Assembly (NCBI GenBank): GCA_947497315.1
Contig: CANMFX010000001.1
Location: 744,001 to 808,000, forward strand
Source: an uncultured Sphingomonadaceae bacterium
GTDB taxonomy: Bacteria; Pseudomonadota; Alphaproteobacteria; Sphingomonadales; Sphingomonadaceae
DNA length: 64,000 nt
Direction of reading: 5' to 3'
The notes under the pieces were generated by a model. The model saw only the letters and a list, made by a program, of their open reading frames with translations. It searched no databases and had not been told where the DNA came from. The first letter of the stretch is position 1; every line of letters begins with the position of its first letter. Positions 1 through 8,601 of the stretch are shown piece by piece. The position numbers were made by a program, and so were the translations under genes.

Positions 1-134
1 GATGCGACGATCGCAAAAGCGGCAACGCAGGACAGGTCACGCTTGTGAACTTCGGTCAGCGGTGTTGCCTGGGGCCTCGTATCGGCTGGCATGGGTTGAG
101 CAAGCGCCATCAATATCAACATTATTTTTTCCAT
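1..134 (-). CDS. Hypothetical secreted protein, N-terminal part only
   Basis: An open frame starts with ATG at 134 and runs off the left edge after 44 codons. An AGGAG Shine-Dalgarno sequence sits four bases before the ATG, which makes this a convincing start. The protein begins with a short hydrophobic stretch (MEKIMLILMALAQP) that could be a signal peptide, followed by a polar segment and a hydrophobic run beginning DLSCVAAFAIVA. I do not recognise a named family. It is divergent from lnt, so the bases between 135 and 292 should carry both promoters. Confidence 0.6.
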   Translation of the reverse strand, partial: MEKIMLILMALAQPMPADTRPQATPLTEVHKRDLSCVAAFAIVA

Positions 135-292
135 GACACTCCTATAGCGGCGCACGGGCGCTGCCAGCAAACTGCAAATTGCGAGATAGTCTTTTCCTGC
201 AGTTCTGCCGAAATGATATTCCAGAATGGCGTTGTATAAACATGTTAATACAAGCGGCATCCAAAATGAACGGGCGACGGGATCGGCAATTA

Positions 293-1921
293 ATGTTTGA
301 ACCTGCCCGCCGAAAACGGCACAAGCCGCCGGTGCATATTGTCGTCGATCTCCTCCGCAAATATCCGTTCTGGCTGTCACTAATTGCAGGGGCGCTATCG
401 GCAACCGGATTTGCGCCGCTAGGCTTTTGGCCGGTCAGCCTGCTCGCACTGGCTTTGTGGATCGCGATTATTGATGGTGTCGAAAGCCGAAAAGCCGCGT
501 TCTGGGCCGGTTGGCTATTTGGTCTCGGACATTTTATTGTCGGGCTGAACTGGATCGCCAAAGCCTTTACCTTTCAGGCGGCGATGCCCGAATGGCTGGG
601 CTATATCGCGGTGGTTTTGCTCTCGCTCTATCTGGCCGTCTACCCCGCACTGACGGCGCTCGGCGCATGGTGGTTGGGCAGGGGACGGCCGGTAGTTTTT
701 GTTCTCGCCCTCGCTGGTTTGTGGATCATAACCGAATGGTTGCGCAGCTGGGTTTTCAGCGGATTCATATGGAATCCGCTTGGTGTGATAGCGGTCGACG
801 CCAGGCACGCTTTGAGTGCCCGGTCCATTGGAACTTATGGCCTTTCCGGCGTGATCATTGGCATTTCCGGTCTTGTCGGTTCGGCGGTTGGCGGAGTGAT
901 CGCCCTGAAATGGCGGATCATTATTCGCAGAGTCTTTGATCTTGCTATAGTCGCATTGGGTGCCGGAATATTGGCACTGATCGGCAGCGGCGGCGATCTT
1001 CCCGGTTCAACTAAGCAGCCCAATATCACCGTCGTCCAGCCCAATATCGGACAGCAGGATAAATGGCAGGCCGGTTATGAAGAGCAGAATCTTGCCAAAC
1101 TTGCCGGGTTGACCAGACGCAAAGATGAAGAACCGCGGATTTTGTTTTGGCCGGAAGCTGCGATACCTGACTATCTCGAGGCCGGTTATCCGCAGCGCTA
1201 TTATTACGGTCGTTCACCGGAGATCGTTCGGGCTCAACTGGCCAGTTTGATGAAACCCGGTGACGTACTGGTGCTCGGCGCGCTCAAGCTGGAATTTGAT
1301 GATGCTGGCGCGCCCGATGAAAGGCGGGCCATTGGTGCGCGCAATAGCGTATTTGCCATGGACGCGGATCGCGAATTGCTGGGCCGCTATGACAAGAGCC
1401 ATCTTGTGCCCTATGGCGAATATCTGCCGATGCGGCCGCTTCTTTCGGCTATCGGATTGTCGCGGCTGGCGCCTGGAGATTTTGACTTTTGGCCGGGTCC
1501 GGGTCCGCGCTCGCTGGATCTGGGGGCATTTGGCAAAGTCGGCCTTCAGGTTTGCTACGAAATTATCTTTTCGGGCCAAGTCGTGCACCGGGAGGATCGG
1601 CCCGACTTTATTTTCAATCCCTCAAACGATGCCTGGTTCGGCGCGTGGGGGCCACCGCAACATCTCGCCCAGGCACGGCTGCGTGCGATCGAAGAGGGGC
1701 TTCCGATCATCCGCTCCACACCGACCGGTATATCGGCGGTTATTACCAGCAAGGGCGATGTGGTTGAAAGCATTCCCATGGGACAGGCTGGCCGGATTGA
1801 TACCAAATTACCCCCGCCGGAAAGCCCCACAGTTTTCGCGCAATATGGCAATATTCTGTCGCTGGGTTTCGCGCTGATTTTACTCATCTGTGCCATTGCC
1901 ATACGGCTTCGTGCGCGCTAA
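293..1921 (+). CDS. lnt: Apolipoprotein N-acyltransferase
   Basis: Transfers an acyl chain from phospholipid to the N-terminal cysteine of apolipoproteins in the inner membrane, the last step of lipoprotein maturation. The N-terminal half has several membrane segments from about residue 20. The C-terminal half is a nitrilase-type domain with the expected triad: Glu288 in FWPEAAIPD, Lys368 in RYDKSHLVP and Cys421 in LQVCYEIIF. With the start at 293 the protein is 542 residues, close to the family length of about 510-540. The frame is open upstream to a TTG at 179, but known Lnt proteins have short N-termini and the ATG at 293 has GGGA upstream, so the longer form is unlikely. metK follows 67 bases later. 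Confidence 0.92.
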   Translation: MFEPARRKRHKPPVHIVVDLLRKYPFWLSLIAGALSATGFAPLGFWPVSLLALALWIAIIDGVESRKAAFWAGWLFGLGHFIVGLNWIAKAFTFQAAMPEWLGYIAVVLLSLYLAVYPALTALGAWWLGRGRPVVFVLALAGLWIITEWLRSWVFSGFIWNPLGVIAVDARHALSARSIGTYGLSGVIIGISGLVGSAVGGVIALKWRIIIRRVFDLAIVALGAGILALIGSGGDLPGSTKQPNITVVQPNIGQQDKWQAGYEEQNLAKLAGLTRRKDEEPRILFWPEAAIPDYLEAGYPQRYYYGRSPEIVRAQLASLMKPGDVLVLGALKLEFDDAGAPDERRAIGARNSVFAMDADRELLGRYDKSHLVPYGEYLPMRPLLSAIGLSRLAPGDFDFWPGPGPRSLDLGAFGKVGLQVCYEIIFSGQVVHREDRPDFIFNPSNDAWFGAWGPPQHLAQARLRAIEEGLPIIRSTPTGISAVITSKGDVVESIPMGQAGRIDTKLPPPESPTVFAQYGNILSLGFALILLICAIAIRLRAR

Positions 1922-1928
1922 GGAGCGC

Positions 1929-1948
1929 ATATAAACCTTTCTTTATAT
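1929..1948 (+). promoter_or_regulatory. Small hairpin in the metK leader
   Basis: A perfect 7-bp inverted repeat (ATATAAA, six-base loop, TTTATAT) lies in the 67-base gap between lnt and metK. There is no U-tract, so it is not a standard terminator. metK leaders in alphaproteobacteria are often regulated by S-adenosylmethionine RNAs, but I could not match this leader to the SAM-II or SAM/SAH consensus. Only the hairpin is certain; any role is inference. Confidence 0.3.
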
Positions 1949-1988
1949 CCGAACCCGCGCCCCCAGGCGGCAAATACTAGGAAAAACC

Positions 1989-3200
1989 ATGCGTTCTGAA
2001 TTTATCTTCACCTCCGAATCTGTATCCGAAGGCCATCCCGACAAGGTATCGGATCAGATTTCCGATGCGATCGTCGATCTGTTTCTGTCCAAAGATCCCG
2101 AAGCGCGGGTTGCTTGCGAAACCCTGACGACAACCGATCGGGTCATTCTGGCCGGTGAAGTGCGCGGTAAAGGAATGATCGATACCGATGGCAATTGGGC
2201 GCCCGGCGCTCAGGAAGAAATCCAGACGGTTGTTCGCGAGACGGTTAAGAAAATTGGCTATGAGCAAGAAGGCTTTCACTGGCAGAACCTGACCTTTGAA
2301 AACCATCTTCACCCGCAATCCGCCCATATCGCACAGGGCGTGGATGAAAGCGGCAACAAGGATGAAGGCGCGGGCGACCAGGGCATCATGTTCGGCTATG
2401 CCAGTGATGAGACGCCTGACCTGATGCCGGCAACGCTGCAATATTCTCACCAGATATTGAAGCAGATGGCGGCGGATCGGCATAGCGGCAAGGCTCCATT
2501 CCTCGAGCCGGACAGCAAGAGCCAGGTGACCCTGCGCTATGTCAATGAAGTGCCGGTGGAAGCGACCGCCCTGGTTGTCTCGACGCAGCATGCGCCCGGC
2601 TATTACAAGGATAGCGACAACCCGGCGCTGTACGAAGAACTGCGGGAATATGTCATGGGCGTGTTCCATTCGGTGCTGCCGGACGGCTTCATCACCGACA
2701 ATACGGTCATTCACGTGAACCCCACCGGGCGTTTTGAAATTGGCGGCCCGGACGGTGACGCAGGCCTTACCGGTCGTAAGATCATTGTTGATACTTATGG
2801 CGGTGCGAGTCCCCATGGCGGCGGCGCTTTTTCTGGCAAAGATCCCACGAAAGTGGACCGCTCGGCCGCCTATATCACGCGCTATCTGGCAAAAAATATT
2901 GTCGCAGCGGGCTTTGCCAAACGCTGTGCGATCCAGCTTTCCTACGCCATTGGCGTGGCGGAACCGCTGTCCATCAACGTAGACCTGCATGGCACCGGCA
3001 CGGTCAGCGAAGAAAAGCTGGAAGAAATCCTGCCGAAACTGGTGCGCTTGACGCCAAAAGGCATTCGCACCCATCTCGGCCTCAACAAGCCGATATACAG
3101 CCCCACGGCGGCCTATGGACATTTCGGACGCAAGGCTGATGGCGGTCTTTTCACTTGGGAAAAGATCGATTTAGTGGATGCGCTGAAAGCGGCTGTCTAA
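1989..3200 (+). CDS. metK: S-adenosylmethionine synthetase
   Basis: Makes S-adenosylmethionine from methionine and ATP in the cytosol. The 403-residue protein carries the family signatures: [14 protein letters not shown] near residue 15 (ATP and Mg contact), [12 protein letters not shown] near residue 127 and the glycine-rich [16 protein letters not shown] loop near residue 275. The length matches the alphaproteobacterial form. The ATG has AGGA seven bases upstream. It sits between lnt and trmB; trmB, the next gene on the same strand, is itself a SAM-dependent enzyme. Confidence 0.98.
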   Translation: MRSEFIFTSESVSEGHPDKVSDQISDAIVDLFLSKDPEARVACETLTTTDRVILAGEVRGKGMIDTDGNWAPGAQEEIQTVVRETVKKIGYEQEGFHWQNLTFENHLHPQSAHIAQGVDESGNKDEGAGDQGIMFGYASDETPDLMPATLQYSHQILKQMAADRHSGKAPFLEPDSKSQVTLRYVNEVPVEATALVVSTQHAPGYYKDSDNPALYEELREYVMGVFHSVLPDGFITDNTVIHVNPTGRFEIGGPDGDAGLTGRKIIVDTYGGASPHGGGAFSGKDPTKVDRSAAYITRYLAKNIVAAGFAKRCAIQLSYAIGVAEPLSINVDLHGTGTVSEEKLEEILPKLVRLTPKGIRTHLGLNKPIYSPTAAYGHFGRKADGGLFTWEKIDLVDALKAAV

Positions 3201-3228
3201 ATCCGGTAATGGGTGCTAACCGCGCCGC

Positions 3229-3924
3229 ATGACTAGCAAGCAGAATCAAGACCCCACCACTATCCGCCAGCTTTATGGCCGCAGGCAGGGCCATGCCCTG
3301 CGCGAGGGCCAGGTGGAGCTCGTCGAAAAGCTGCTACCGCAAATAAGTGTGCCGACAGAGGGTCCGGTGTCCTCTGCGACACTATTTGGCGATGACCGGC
3401 CGCTACACTTTGAGATTGGTTTTGGTGCGGGCGAGCATATGGCCGCGCGCGCCGACATGCTGCCGAATCACGGTTTCATCGGTTGCGAGCCCTATCTGAA
3501 CGGCGTTGTCGGCGCATTGCAGCATGTTCGTGAAGGAATATTACCCAATATTCGGCTGCATATGGGCAATGCGCTCGACGTTCTGGAACGTATACCGGAC
3601 GGTGCATTGAGCTTTGTCTATTTGCTGCACCCGGACCCCTGGCCAAAGGCACGTCACGCCAAGCGGCGGTTTATGAACCACGGCCCGGTCGATATGATTG
3701 CGGCCAAGCTGAAGCCCGGCGGAGAGTTTCGTTTTGGCACCGATCATCCGGTCTATCTGGAATGGGCGATGATGATCATGAACCAGCGCAGCGAGTTTAA
3801 CTGGCTTAGCGAAGGGCCAAAAAGCTGGCTGATCCGTCCGGGTGGATGGCCCGAAACGCGTTATGAAGCCAAGGCGCGGCGGCAAGGGCATGAGGTCTGG
3901 TATTTCCGCTATCAACGGAAATGA
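3229..3924 (+). CDS. trmB: tRNA (guanine-46-N7)-methyltransferase
   Basis: Class I SAM-dependent methyltransferase that makes m7G46 in the variable loop of tRNA. The SAM-binding glycine motif EIGFGAGEH is near residue 63, followed by the acidic strand end GCEPY. The family-specific block LHPDPWPKARHAKRRF is near residue 128, and FGTDHPVYLEW near residue 168 also fits. At 231 residues it is the normal length. It begins 28 bases after metK and is probably co-transcribed with it. About 190 bases without a gene follow, containing scattered TTAAC half-sites. Confidence 0.95.
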   Translation: MTSKQNQDPTTIRQLYGRRQGHALREGQVELVEKLLPQISVPTEGPVSSATLFGDDRPLHFEIGFGAGEHMAARADMLPNHGFIGCEPYLNGVVGALQHVREGILPNIRLHMGNALDVLERIPDGALSFVYLLHPDPWPKARHAKRRFMNHGPVDMIAAKLKPGGEFRFGTDHPVYLEWAMMIMNQRSEFNWLSEGPKSWLIRPGGWPETRYEAKARRQGHEVWYFRYQRK

Positions 3925-4113
3925 GATTGTAGAGCGGTTTCACGTTAACAGCGTTTTACTGCAATCTATATTTGAATCGCCTTGTAAACAGCGAGTTAAC
4001 CGCGATTTTGTTGGTCGCCGTAGGTATTTTGTTAACCCTCCCAATCTATAAATTGCTTAACCAAAAAGACTGGTCGCACAGCTATTGGATTTTCTAGGAG
4101 GCCACGCATAGGA

Positions 4114-5076
4114 ATGGGCGGCATTTCATCAAATACTGACGTGGCAGATGCCGCACCCGCAATCGCGGGCAGCGCTACCCCGGCTGACCTGAATATTCAG
4201 TCCCGCAACCGGCACTTTGCCAATGCGGCGATGGAGCGTCGGCACTGGGTTGGCGGCGACCCCTATGCGACAGCATTTTTTAACGCATTATCGATCACAT
4301 TCCCGAAAGGCGAAACCTTCTTCATGAAGGTTCTTAAACAATATCGCGACGATGCGCCTGAGAAACTCGCTCGGGAAATTCGCGGCTTTGTGCAGCAAGA
4401 GGCCGTCCATAGCCGCGAACATCTGTTCTTTAACAAGCATATCGAAGAATCAGATTTTGATATCTCACGTCTCGAACAGACGCTGAGCGATGTCATCGAC
4501 AATATTGCGAGCAAGCCGCTCATCATGCAACTGGTTGCGACAACCTGTCTCGAACATCTGACCGCAATCATGGCGGCTGAGTTTATTGCCAATCCGAAGC
4601 ATTTTCAGGATGCCGACGAAGAGCAACGCAAAATGTGGCTTTGGCACGCCTCCGAAGAGGTTGAGCACAAGGGTGTCGCTTATGATACCTGGTTGCACGT
4701 GACCAGAGACTGGAGCCGGACAAGACGCTGGGCAACCAAGTCGCTGTTCATGGTTCGCATCTCCATGGGCTTCGCCAAAAACCGCGCCAAAGGTATTTTC
4801 GACCTGTTGCGGCAGGACGGTATTTCCGGTCCGCGCGCATGGTTTGGCTTCTTGCGCTATGCGTTGGTCAGTCCTGCTCCATTCCGGCGAACCCTGTTGC
4901 CATGGTTTCAGTTTTTCCTGCCCGGATTTCATCCCTGGAACAAAGATGATCGCGACCTGATTCAACTCGCTGAAAGCGAATATGAAGCCGCGATCATGGA
5001 TCAACCCGGGCAGGAAGATAAGATTGCCACCTTGGGCGAGCGTGAAGCGAAGAAGCGCTTAAACAAAGTTGCGTAA
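4114..5076 (+). CDS. Predicted metal-dependent hydrolase (COG3687-like)
   Basis: A 320-residue protein resembling the COG3687 / PF10118 family, which is annotated from sequence as a metal-dependent hydrolase and has no firm substrate. His- and Glu-rich helical motifs typical of it are visible: QQEAVHSREHLFF near residue 90, TCLEHLTAIMA near residue 145 and HASEEVEHKGVAYD near residue 178. These could build a di-iron-type or other metal site. An AGGAGG element lies about ten bases upstream of the chosen ATG and a second AGGA directly before it. No signal peptide is seen. The activity is known only by family annotation. Confidence 0.8.
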   Translation: MGGISSNTDVADAAPAIAGSATPADLNIQSRNRHFANAAMERRHWVGGDPYATAFFNALSITFPKGETFFMKVLKQYRDDAPEKLAREIRGFVQQEAVHSREHLFFNKHIEESDFDISRLEQTLSDVIDNIASKPLIMQLVATTCLEHLTAIMAAEFIANPKHFQDADEEQRKMWLWHASEEVEHKGVAYDTWLHVTRDWSRTRRWATKSLFMVRISMGFAKNRAKGIFDLLRQDGISGPRAWFGFLRYALVSPAPFRRTLLPWFQFFLPGFHPWNKDDRDLIQLAESEYEAAIMDQPGQEDKIATLGEREAKKRLNKVA

Positions 5077-5081
5077 CAGCC

Positions 5082-5633
5082 TCACGCGGCGAGCGGTCGT
5101 ATGACATCGCTTTCCATGTCGCCCTCCAGGGACAGCTGAAACTCAACAGCTGCAACGGAACTGTTGCGCCCCTTGCTAAACCGGGGTGCCGTCCGGCCTG
5201 TGCGACGAAAGCCCAGCTTAGTAAGGACATTTCCTGACGCCGGATTATCGACGAAGTGGCTTGCCACAATTTCGCGATGGCCAAGAGCCTTCGCCGTGCT
5301 CAGTGCAGCGCGCCCGGCTTCCGTGGCATAACCCAGGCCCCAATGGTCGCGGCCAATCCAGTAGCCAAGCTCAACGCTACCATCGGCCATAAGGTCGATA
5401 CCGCAAGTGCCCACCAGGCAGGGCGCACCCGCCGTCCGCCGATAGATCAGCCAGCGCGGGCTTTTGGGGTTTTGTGGCAGCGACAGGAAATGATCTGCAT
5501 CATCGCGGCTATAGGGCCATGGTGCACTGGCCAGATTACGGACAATTGCTTCGTCATTAATCGCTTGATACAGCGCATCCGCGTCTTCGGGCCAACCCGG
5601 TCTTAACAATAATCTTGGCGTTCTAGCAAACAT
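5082..5633 (-). CDS. GNAT-family N-acetyltransferase (RimJ/RimL-like)
   Basis: A 183-residue acetyltransferase of the RimJ/RimL type, which moves acetyl from acetyl-CoA to a protein N-terminus or small amine; the substrate here is unknown. The start TPRLLLRPGWPEDADAL is the usual first strand and helix. ELGYWIGRDHWGLGYATEA near residue 90 holds the Gly-rich acetyl-CoA loop, and NPASGNVLTKLGFRRTG is the last core motif. It is convergent with the metal-hydrolase gene and its stop lies five bases from that gene's end. A divergent or independent promoter probably lies in 5634-5750. Confidence 0.85.
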   Translation of the reverse strand: MFARTPRLLLRPGWPEDADALYQAINDEAIVRNLASAPWPYSRDDADHFLSLPQNPKSPRWLIYRRTAGAPCLVGTCGIDLMADGSVELGYWIGRDHWGLGYATEAGRAALSTAKALGHREIVASHFVDNPASGNVLTKLGFRRTGRTAPRFSKGRNSSVAAVEFQLSLEGDMESDVIRPLAA

Positions 5634-5757
5634 CGGGACTCTCCGTTTTTTGGCTAACCTAGGCCAAAGTCAAAAAATTTAACCGCCCCTGTGTTGGTTT
5701 GACCGCCCCCTACAATGGAGCGATGACAACGCAGTGACATTTTCGACAGGGAGAGAC

Positions 5758-5788
5758 AAAAAAAGGGAGAGGGGGTGACCCTCTCCCT
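5758..5788 (-). terminator. Rho-independent terminator of rplU-rpmA
   Basis: Read on the minus strand, a perfect 10-bp GC-rich stem (AGGGAGAGGG with its complement, five-base loop) is followed by seven U residues. It lies 70 bases past the rpmA stop and is a textbook intrinsic terminator for the ribosomal protein operon. Confidence 0.9.
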
Positions 5789-5857
5789 GAAATCTGGTGG
5801 TTCTTTTTGAACCATCCGGGTCATCCCTCAAAGGACAACCCGTTATCGATTGTCCGG

Positions 5858-6127
5858 TTATTCGGCGGCTTCCGCCATGGCATCGACTGACACATATTTG
5901 CGGCCGAGCTTGCCCTTGTGGAATTCCACTTTGCCATCAATGAGCGCAAATAGGGTGTGGTCTTTGCCCATACCGACATTGCGACCCGGATGGGTCTTGG
6001 TTCCGCGTTGGCGGATAATAATATTGCCAGCCACAACAGCTTCGCTGCCATATTTCTTGACGCCTAAACGGCGGCCTTCTGAATCACGGCCGTTACGCGA
6101 CGAACCGCCTGCTTTCTTATGTGCCAT
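5858..6127 (-). CDS. rpmA: 50S ribosomal protein L27
   Basis: Ribosomal protein of the large subunit whose N-terminus reaches the peptidyl transferase centre. The sequence begins [18 protein letters not shown], the hallmark of L27 without a cleaved N-terminal extension, and continues with [10 protein letters not shown] and QRGTKTHPG. It is 89 residues, the usual size. It lies three bases after rplU in the standard L21-L27 operon and is followed by a strong terminator. Confidence 0.98.
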   Translation of the reverse strand: MAHKKAGGSSRNGRDSEGRRLGVKKYGSEAVVAGNIIIRQRGTKTHPGRNVGMGKDHTLFALIDGKVEFHKGKLGRKYVSVDAMAEAAE

Positions 6128-6130
6128 GGC

Positions 6131-6664
6131 TTAGTCCTTCTTCTTCGCAGCCGGTTTTTTAGCGGCTGGCTTTTTTGCTGGAGCTTTTTTGGCTGCAGCT
6201 GGTTTTGCTTCTGTTTTAGCAGCGGCCTTTTTCGGCGCTGGCTTGGCAGCAGCTTTCTTTGCTGGAGCTGCTTTCTTTGCAGGCGCAGCTTTTTTCTCAG
6301 CAGCCGGCTTGTCTTCAGCAGGCTTAGCAGTTTCTTTCTTAGGAGCAGCCTTTTTCGCGGCTTTCGCAGCACCGATAGCACTGATCTTCAGCACAGTATG
6401 CTGCTGACGATGGCCATTTTTGCGGCGATAGTTGTGCCGGCGGCGCTTTTTGAAGATAATGACCTTCTCGCCTTTTTCCTGCGCAACAATTTCAGCAGCC
6501 ACGGTCAGGCCTTTGACGTCTTTCATTTCACCGCCGTCACCGGCCAGCAAAACGTCATCAAGGGTTACCGAATCACCTGCTTCACCGGCAAGTTTTTCGA
6601 CTGCGATTATATCTCCTGCGGCAACACGATATTGTTTACCGCCGGTGCGCACTATAGCGAACAT
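6131..6664 (-). CDS. rplU: 50S ribosomal protein L21 with long Lys/Ala-rich tail
   Basis: The first roughly 100 residues are a normal L21 ([18 protein letters not shown] at the start, [17 protein letters not shown] near the end of the core), which binds 23S rRNA. The last roughly 75 residues are a low-complexity tail of repeated PAKKAA and KPAAKK units, like a bacterial histone H1-type tail. Total length is 177, compared with about 103 in E. coli. The start was taken at the ATG at 6664 because the family begins MFA/MYA; an in-frame upstream codon would add an unsupported 13-residue leader. First gene of the rplU-rpmA operon. Confidence 0.95.
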   Translation of the reverse strand: MFAIVRTGGKQYRVAAGDIIAVEKLAGEAGDSVTLDDVLLAGDGGEMKDVKGLTVAAEIVAQEKGEKVIIFKKRRRHNYRRKNGHRQQHTVLKISAIGAAKAAKKAAPKKETAKPAEDKPAAEKKAAPAKKAAPAKKAAAKPAPKKAAAKTEAKPAAAKKAPAKKPAAKKPAAKKKD

Positions 6665-6906
6665 GGCATTTTTCCGTTTCAATCTTGTGGTTCCAGCGCG
6701 CAAGCAAGGAAACGCGAGTCTCTCGGCTCACGCTGGAAAGAGTGCGCAGCTACTAGATGGGCATGGCTGTGTCAACCAGTATTGGCCGATTTTTAGGCAA
6801 GTTTCTGCTTTCAACTGGTCTGGCCTTCACGGCGAAGCAACCGCGCCCTTTCATCCCCGTGCAAAGGCCATTGCAGCAGCAATCACCGCAGCCTAAAGGT
6901 GCCTCT

Positions 6907-7425
6907 ATGAAATTATCGCTGTTTTTGCTTCCGGTCCTTGGCCTGTCTTTGTCCGCCTGCGCTATGCAAGGAAGTGATTTTCCTTCCCTTGCAAAGCGAC
7001 CCTATGAGGATGGCCCGGCAATAACGGATACAGCGGCGCCAACTCCAGAAATGATGGCTACATTGCCTGCGGCGCTCGGAAACGCTGTCGATGCGGCGGT
7101 TCGGCAGAGCAACACCGCCCATCAGGCTTTTCTGGTTGATCTGCCGAAAGTGAAGCAAAGTGTATCGGCAGCGCGCGGGGCTGCACCATCCAGCGAATCA
7201 TGGGTGGTAGCGCAGGTGGAGCTTTCTTCATTGGAGATGGATCGCAGTCCCTCGGTATCTGCGCTGGCGGATATTGATGCACTATACATGGAGCGGCTTG
7301 ATCAGGAATTTTCCGGCGGAAAAAAAGGAGCTGCTGCCATCATCGCGCAGTTTCGGGAAAAAATTGAGGCGCAGGTTTCCTCCCAGCAACAGGAAATCGA
7401 AAAACTGAAATCGAGCATACGTTAA
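6907..7425 (+). CDS. Hypothetical lipoprotein
   Basis: A 172-residue protein with a clear lipoprotein signal: MKLSLFLLPVLGLSLSAC, with the lipobox LSAC and the acylated cysteine at residue 18. AAGGTG lies seven bases before the ATG. The mature part is mostly helical, with a heptad-like C-terminus (QQQEIEKLKSS) that may form a coiled coil. No family is recognised. It is divergent from rplU and ends close to the convergent carbonic-anhydrase-like gene. A longer in-frame reading from 6757 was rejected because the lipoprotein signal would then be internal. Confidence 0.75.
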   Translation: MKLSLFLLPVLGLSLSACAMQGSDFPSLAKRPYEDGPAITDTAAPTPEMMATLPAALGNAVDAAVRQSNTAHQAFLVDLPKVKQSVSAARGAAPSSESWVVAQVELSSLEMDRSPSVSALADIDALYMERLDQEFSGGKKGAAAIIAQFREKIEAQVSSQQQEIEKLKSSIR

Positions 7426-7431
7426 AAAGGG

Positions 7432-7989
7432 TTATTTTTGGGCGGCTTCCACTGCCGCTTTATGAGCCTTTGCATTCTCGACATAATGGGCAACACCCAT
7501 TCGCATGCCTGCAATGGCCGGTTCGGGCAGATCGCGCATATATTTGGCTGGTGACCCGGCCCACAGCTGCCCCGTCGGAATTCGTTTATTGGGCGTTAGT
7601 GTTGCGCCCGCGGCGAGCATCCCATCGCCTTCAATCACGCACCCATCCATTACAGTGGTGCTAAGGCCTACAAAAGCGCGATCTTCCAGTGTCGCCCCAT
7701 GGAGCATGACCATATGACCCACCAGCACGTCATCCCCGATAATTGTCGGATGGCCATTGGGTGTGGCCGGTGTGGCACTGTCGCAGTGGATGGTAGTGCC
7801 ATCCTGAATATTGCTGCGCGCGCCGATTTTAATGTAATTGACGTCAGCGCGGATCACACAATTATACCAGATGCTCGATTCCGGGCCGATTTCGACATCG
7901 CCAATAATCTTGCAGCCCGGCGCGATGAAGGCCGATTCGTGGATTTTCGGCGTTTTGCCGTTAAAGGGCAGGATAAGAGGATCATTCAT
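7432..7989 (-). CDS. Gamma-carbonic-anhydrase-like hexapeptide protein
   Basis: A left-handed beta-helix protein of 185 residues in the gamma-carbonic-anhydrase/PaaY family. Hexapeptide repeats run from about residue 15 to 145. Candidate zinc ligands are the histidine in GTTIHCDS and the two histidines in VGHMVMLHG. The exit motif LWAGSPAKYMRDL near residue 150 is typical. Many members lack measured carbonic anhydrase activity, so the reaction is not certain. It is last in the hemB operon and overlaps the preceding GNAT stop by four bases (ATGA), which implies translational coupling. Confidence 0.88.
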   Translation of the reverse strand: MNDPLILPFNGKTPKIHESAFIAPGCKIIGDVEIGPESSIWYNCVIRADVNYIKIGARSNIQDGTTIHCDSATPATPNGHPTIIGDDVLVGHMVMLHGATLEDRAFVGLSTTVMDGCVIEGDGMLAAGATLTPNKRIPTGQLWAGSPAKYMRDLPEPAIAGMRMGVAHYVENAKAHKAAVEAAQK

Positions 7990-8531
7990 TTAGATGTTTC
8001 CTTACAATAGGTGACATGACGAACCAGATCGCTTTCAGGATCGACTTTCGGATGATCGAAATCAAGCTCTGGTAAATGCTTCATATTCAGCCGTTCCATC
8101 ACTGCTCTGCTGCGATGATTATGTTCGCTGGTAATGGCCCAGATTTGTTCATCGGGGAATGTTGCCGCTGACCATTCACAGCATTTTTTGGCGGCTTCGG
8201 TCACATAGCCTTTGCCCCATTGTGCAAAAGCCAATCGCCACCCGATTTCCAACCTGTCACAAACAGGTGTACCTTCACCACCCCTGATGATGCCGCACCA
8301 TCCGATCAGCTCGTTTTGTGCTTTTGTTTCCAGCGCCCAGAAGCAATGGCCGTGCTCTTGCTGATAATCTTGTTGCCATGTGATGAGATCTGCAACTTGC
8401 TGGTGCGTCATGATCGGGCCCAGTGTTTTTCTCACTCTCGGGTCACTGTTTATTGCATGGAAAATATCAAGATCACTTTCCCGCCATTCGCGCATGACCA
8501 ACCGTTCTGTCTCAAGCAGGAATTCAGACAT
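7986..8531 (-). CDS. GNAT acetyltransferase, RimJ/RimL type (copy A)
   Basis: A 181-residue acetyltransferase. It begins MSEFLLETERLVMREW, the usual first strand, and has the acetyl-CoA loop segment EIGWRLAFAQWGKGYVTEA and a C-terminal ERLNMKHLPELDFDHP. The substrate is unknown. The start at 8531 was preferred over one at 8576 because the family begins about there. It is clearly related to the next upstream gene, so the two are tandem paralogs. It sits third in the hemB-led operon and overlaps the carbonic-anhydrase-like gene by four bases. Confidence 0.85.
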   Translation of the reverse strand: MSEFLLETERLVMREWRESDLDIFHAINSDPRVRKTLGPIMTHQQVADLITWQQDYQQEHGHCFWALETKAQNELIGWCGIIRGGEGTPVCDRLEIGWRLAFAQWGKGYVTEAAKKCCEWSAATFPDEQIWAITSEHNHRSRAVMERLNMKHLPELDFDHPKVDPESDLVRHVTYCKETSK

Positions 8532-8601
8532 GAAGCGTGCTTGCAGCATTTGCGCCAAGGATTGTCGAAGAGCCACTAGACGGCATTATTCAGCAGCTCC
8601 G

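Noticed and set aside
142-561. Minus-strand reading frame opposite the lnt 5' region
   Set aside because: It is a shadow of lnt and overlaps the divergent promoter; no ribosome site.
1922-1988. SAM-II or SAM/SAH riboswitch before metK
   Set aside because: The consensus could not be matched; only a short hairpin is present.
1977-3122. Long minus-strand reading frame opposite metK (381 codons)
   Set aside because: It lies wholly over metK, whose motifs are certain; the opposite translation has no family pattern.
6757-6906. N-terminal extension of the lipoprotein before 6907
   Set aside because: It would put the lipoprotein signal in the middle of the protein; AAGGTG supports the inner start.
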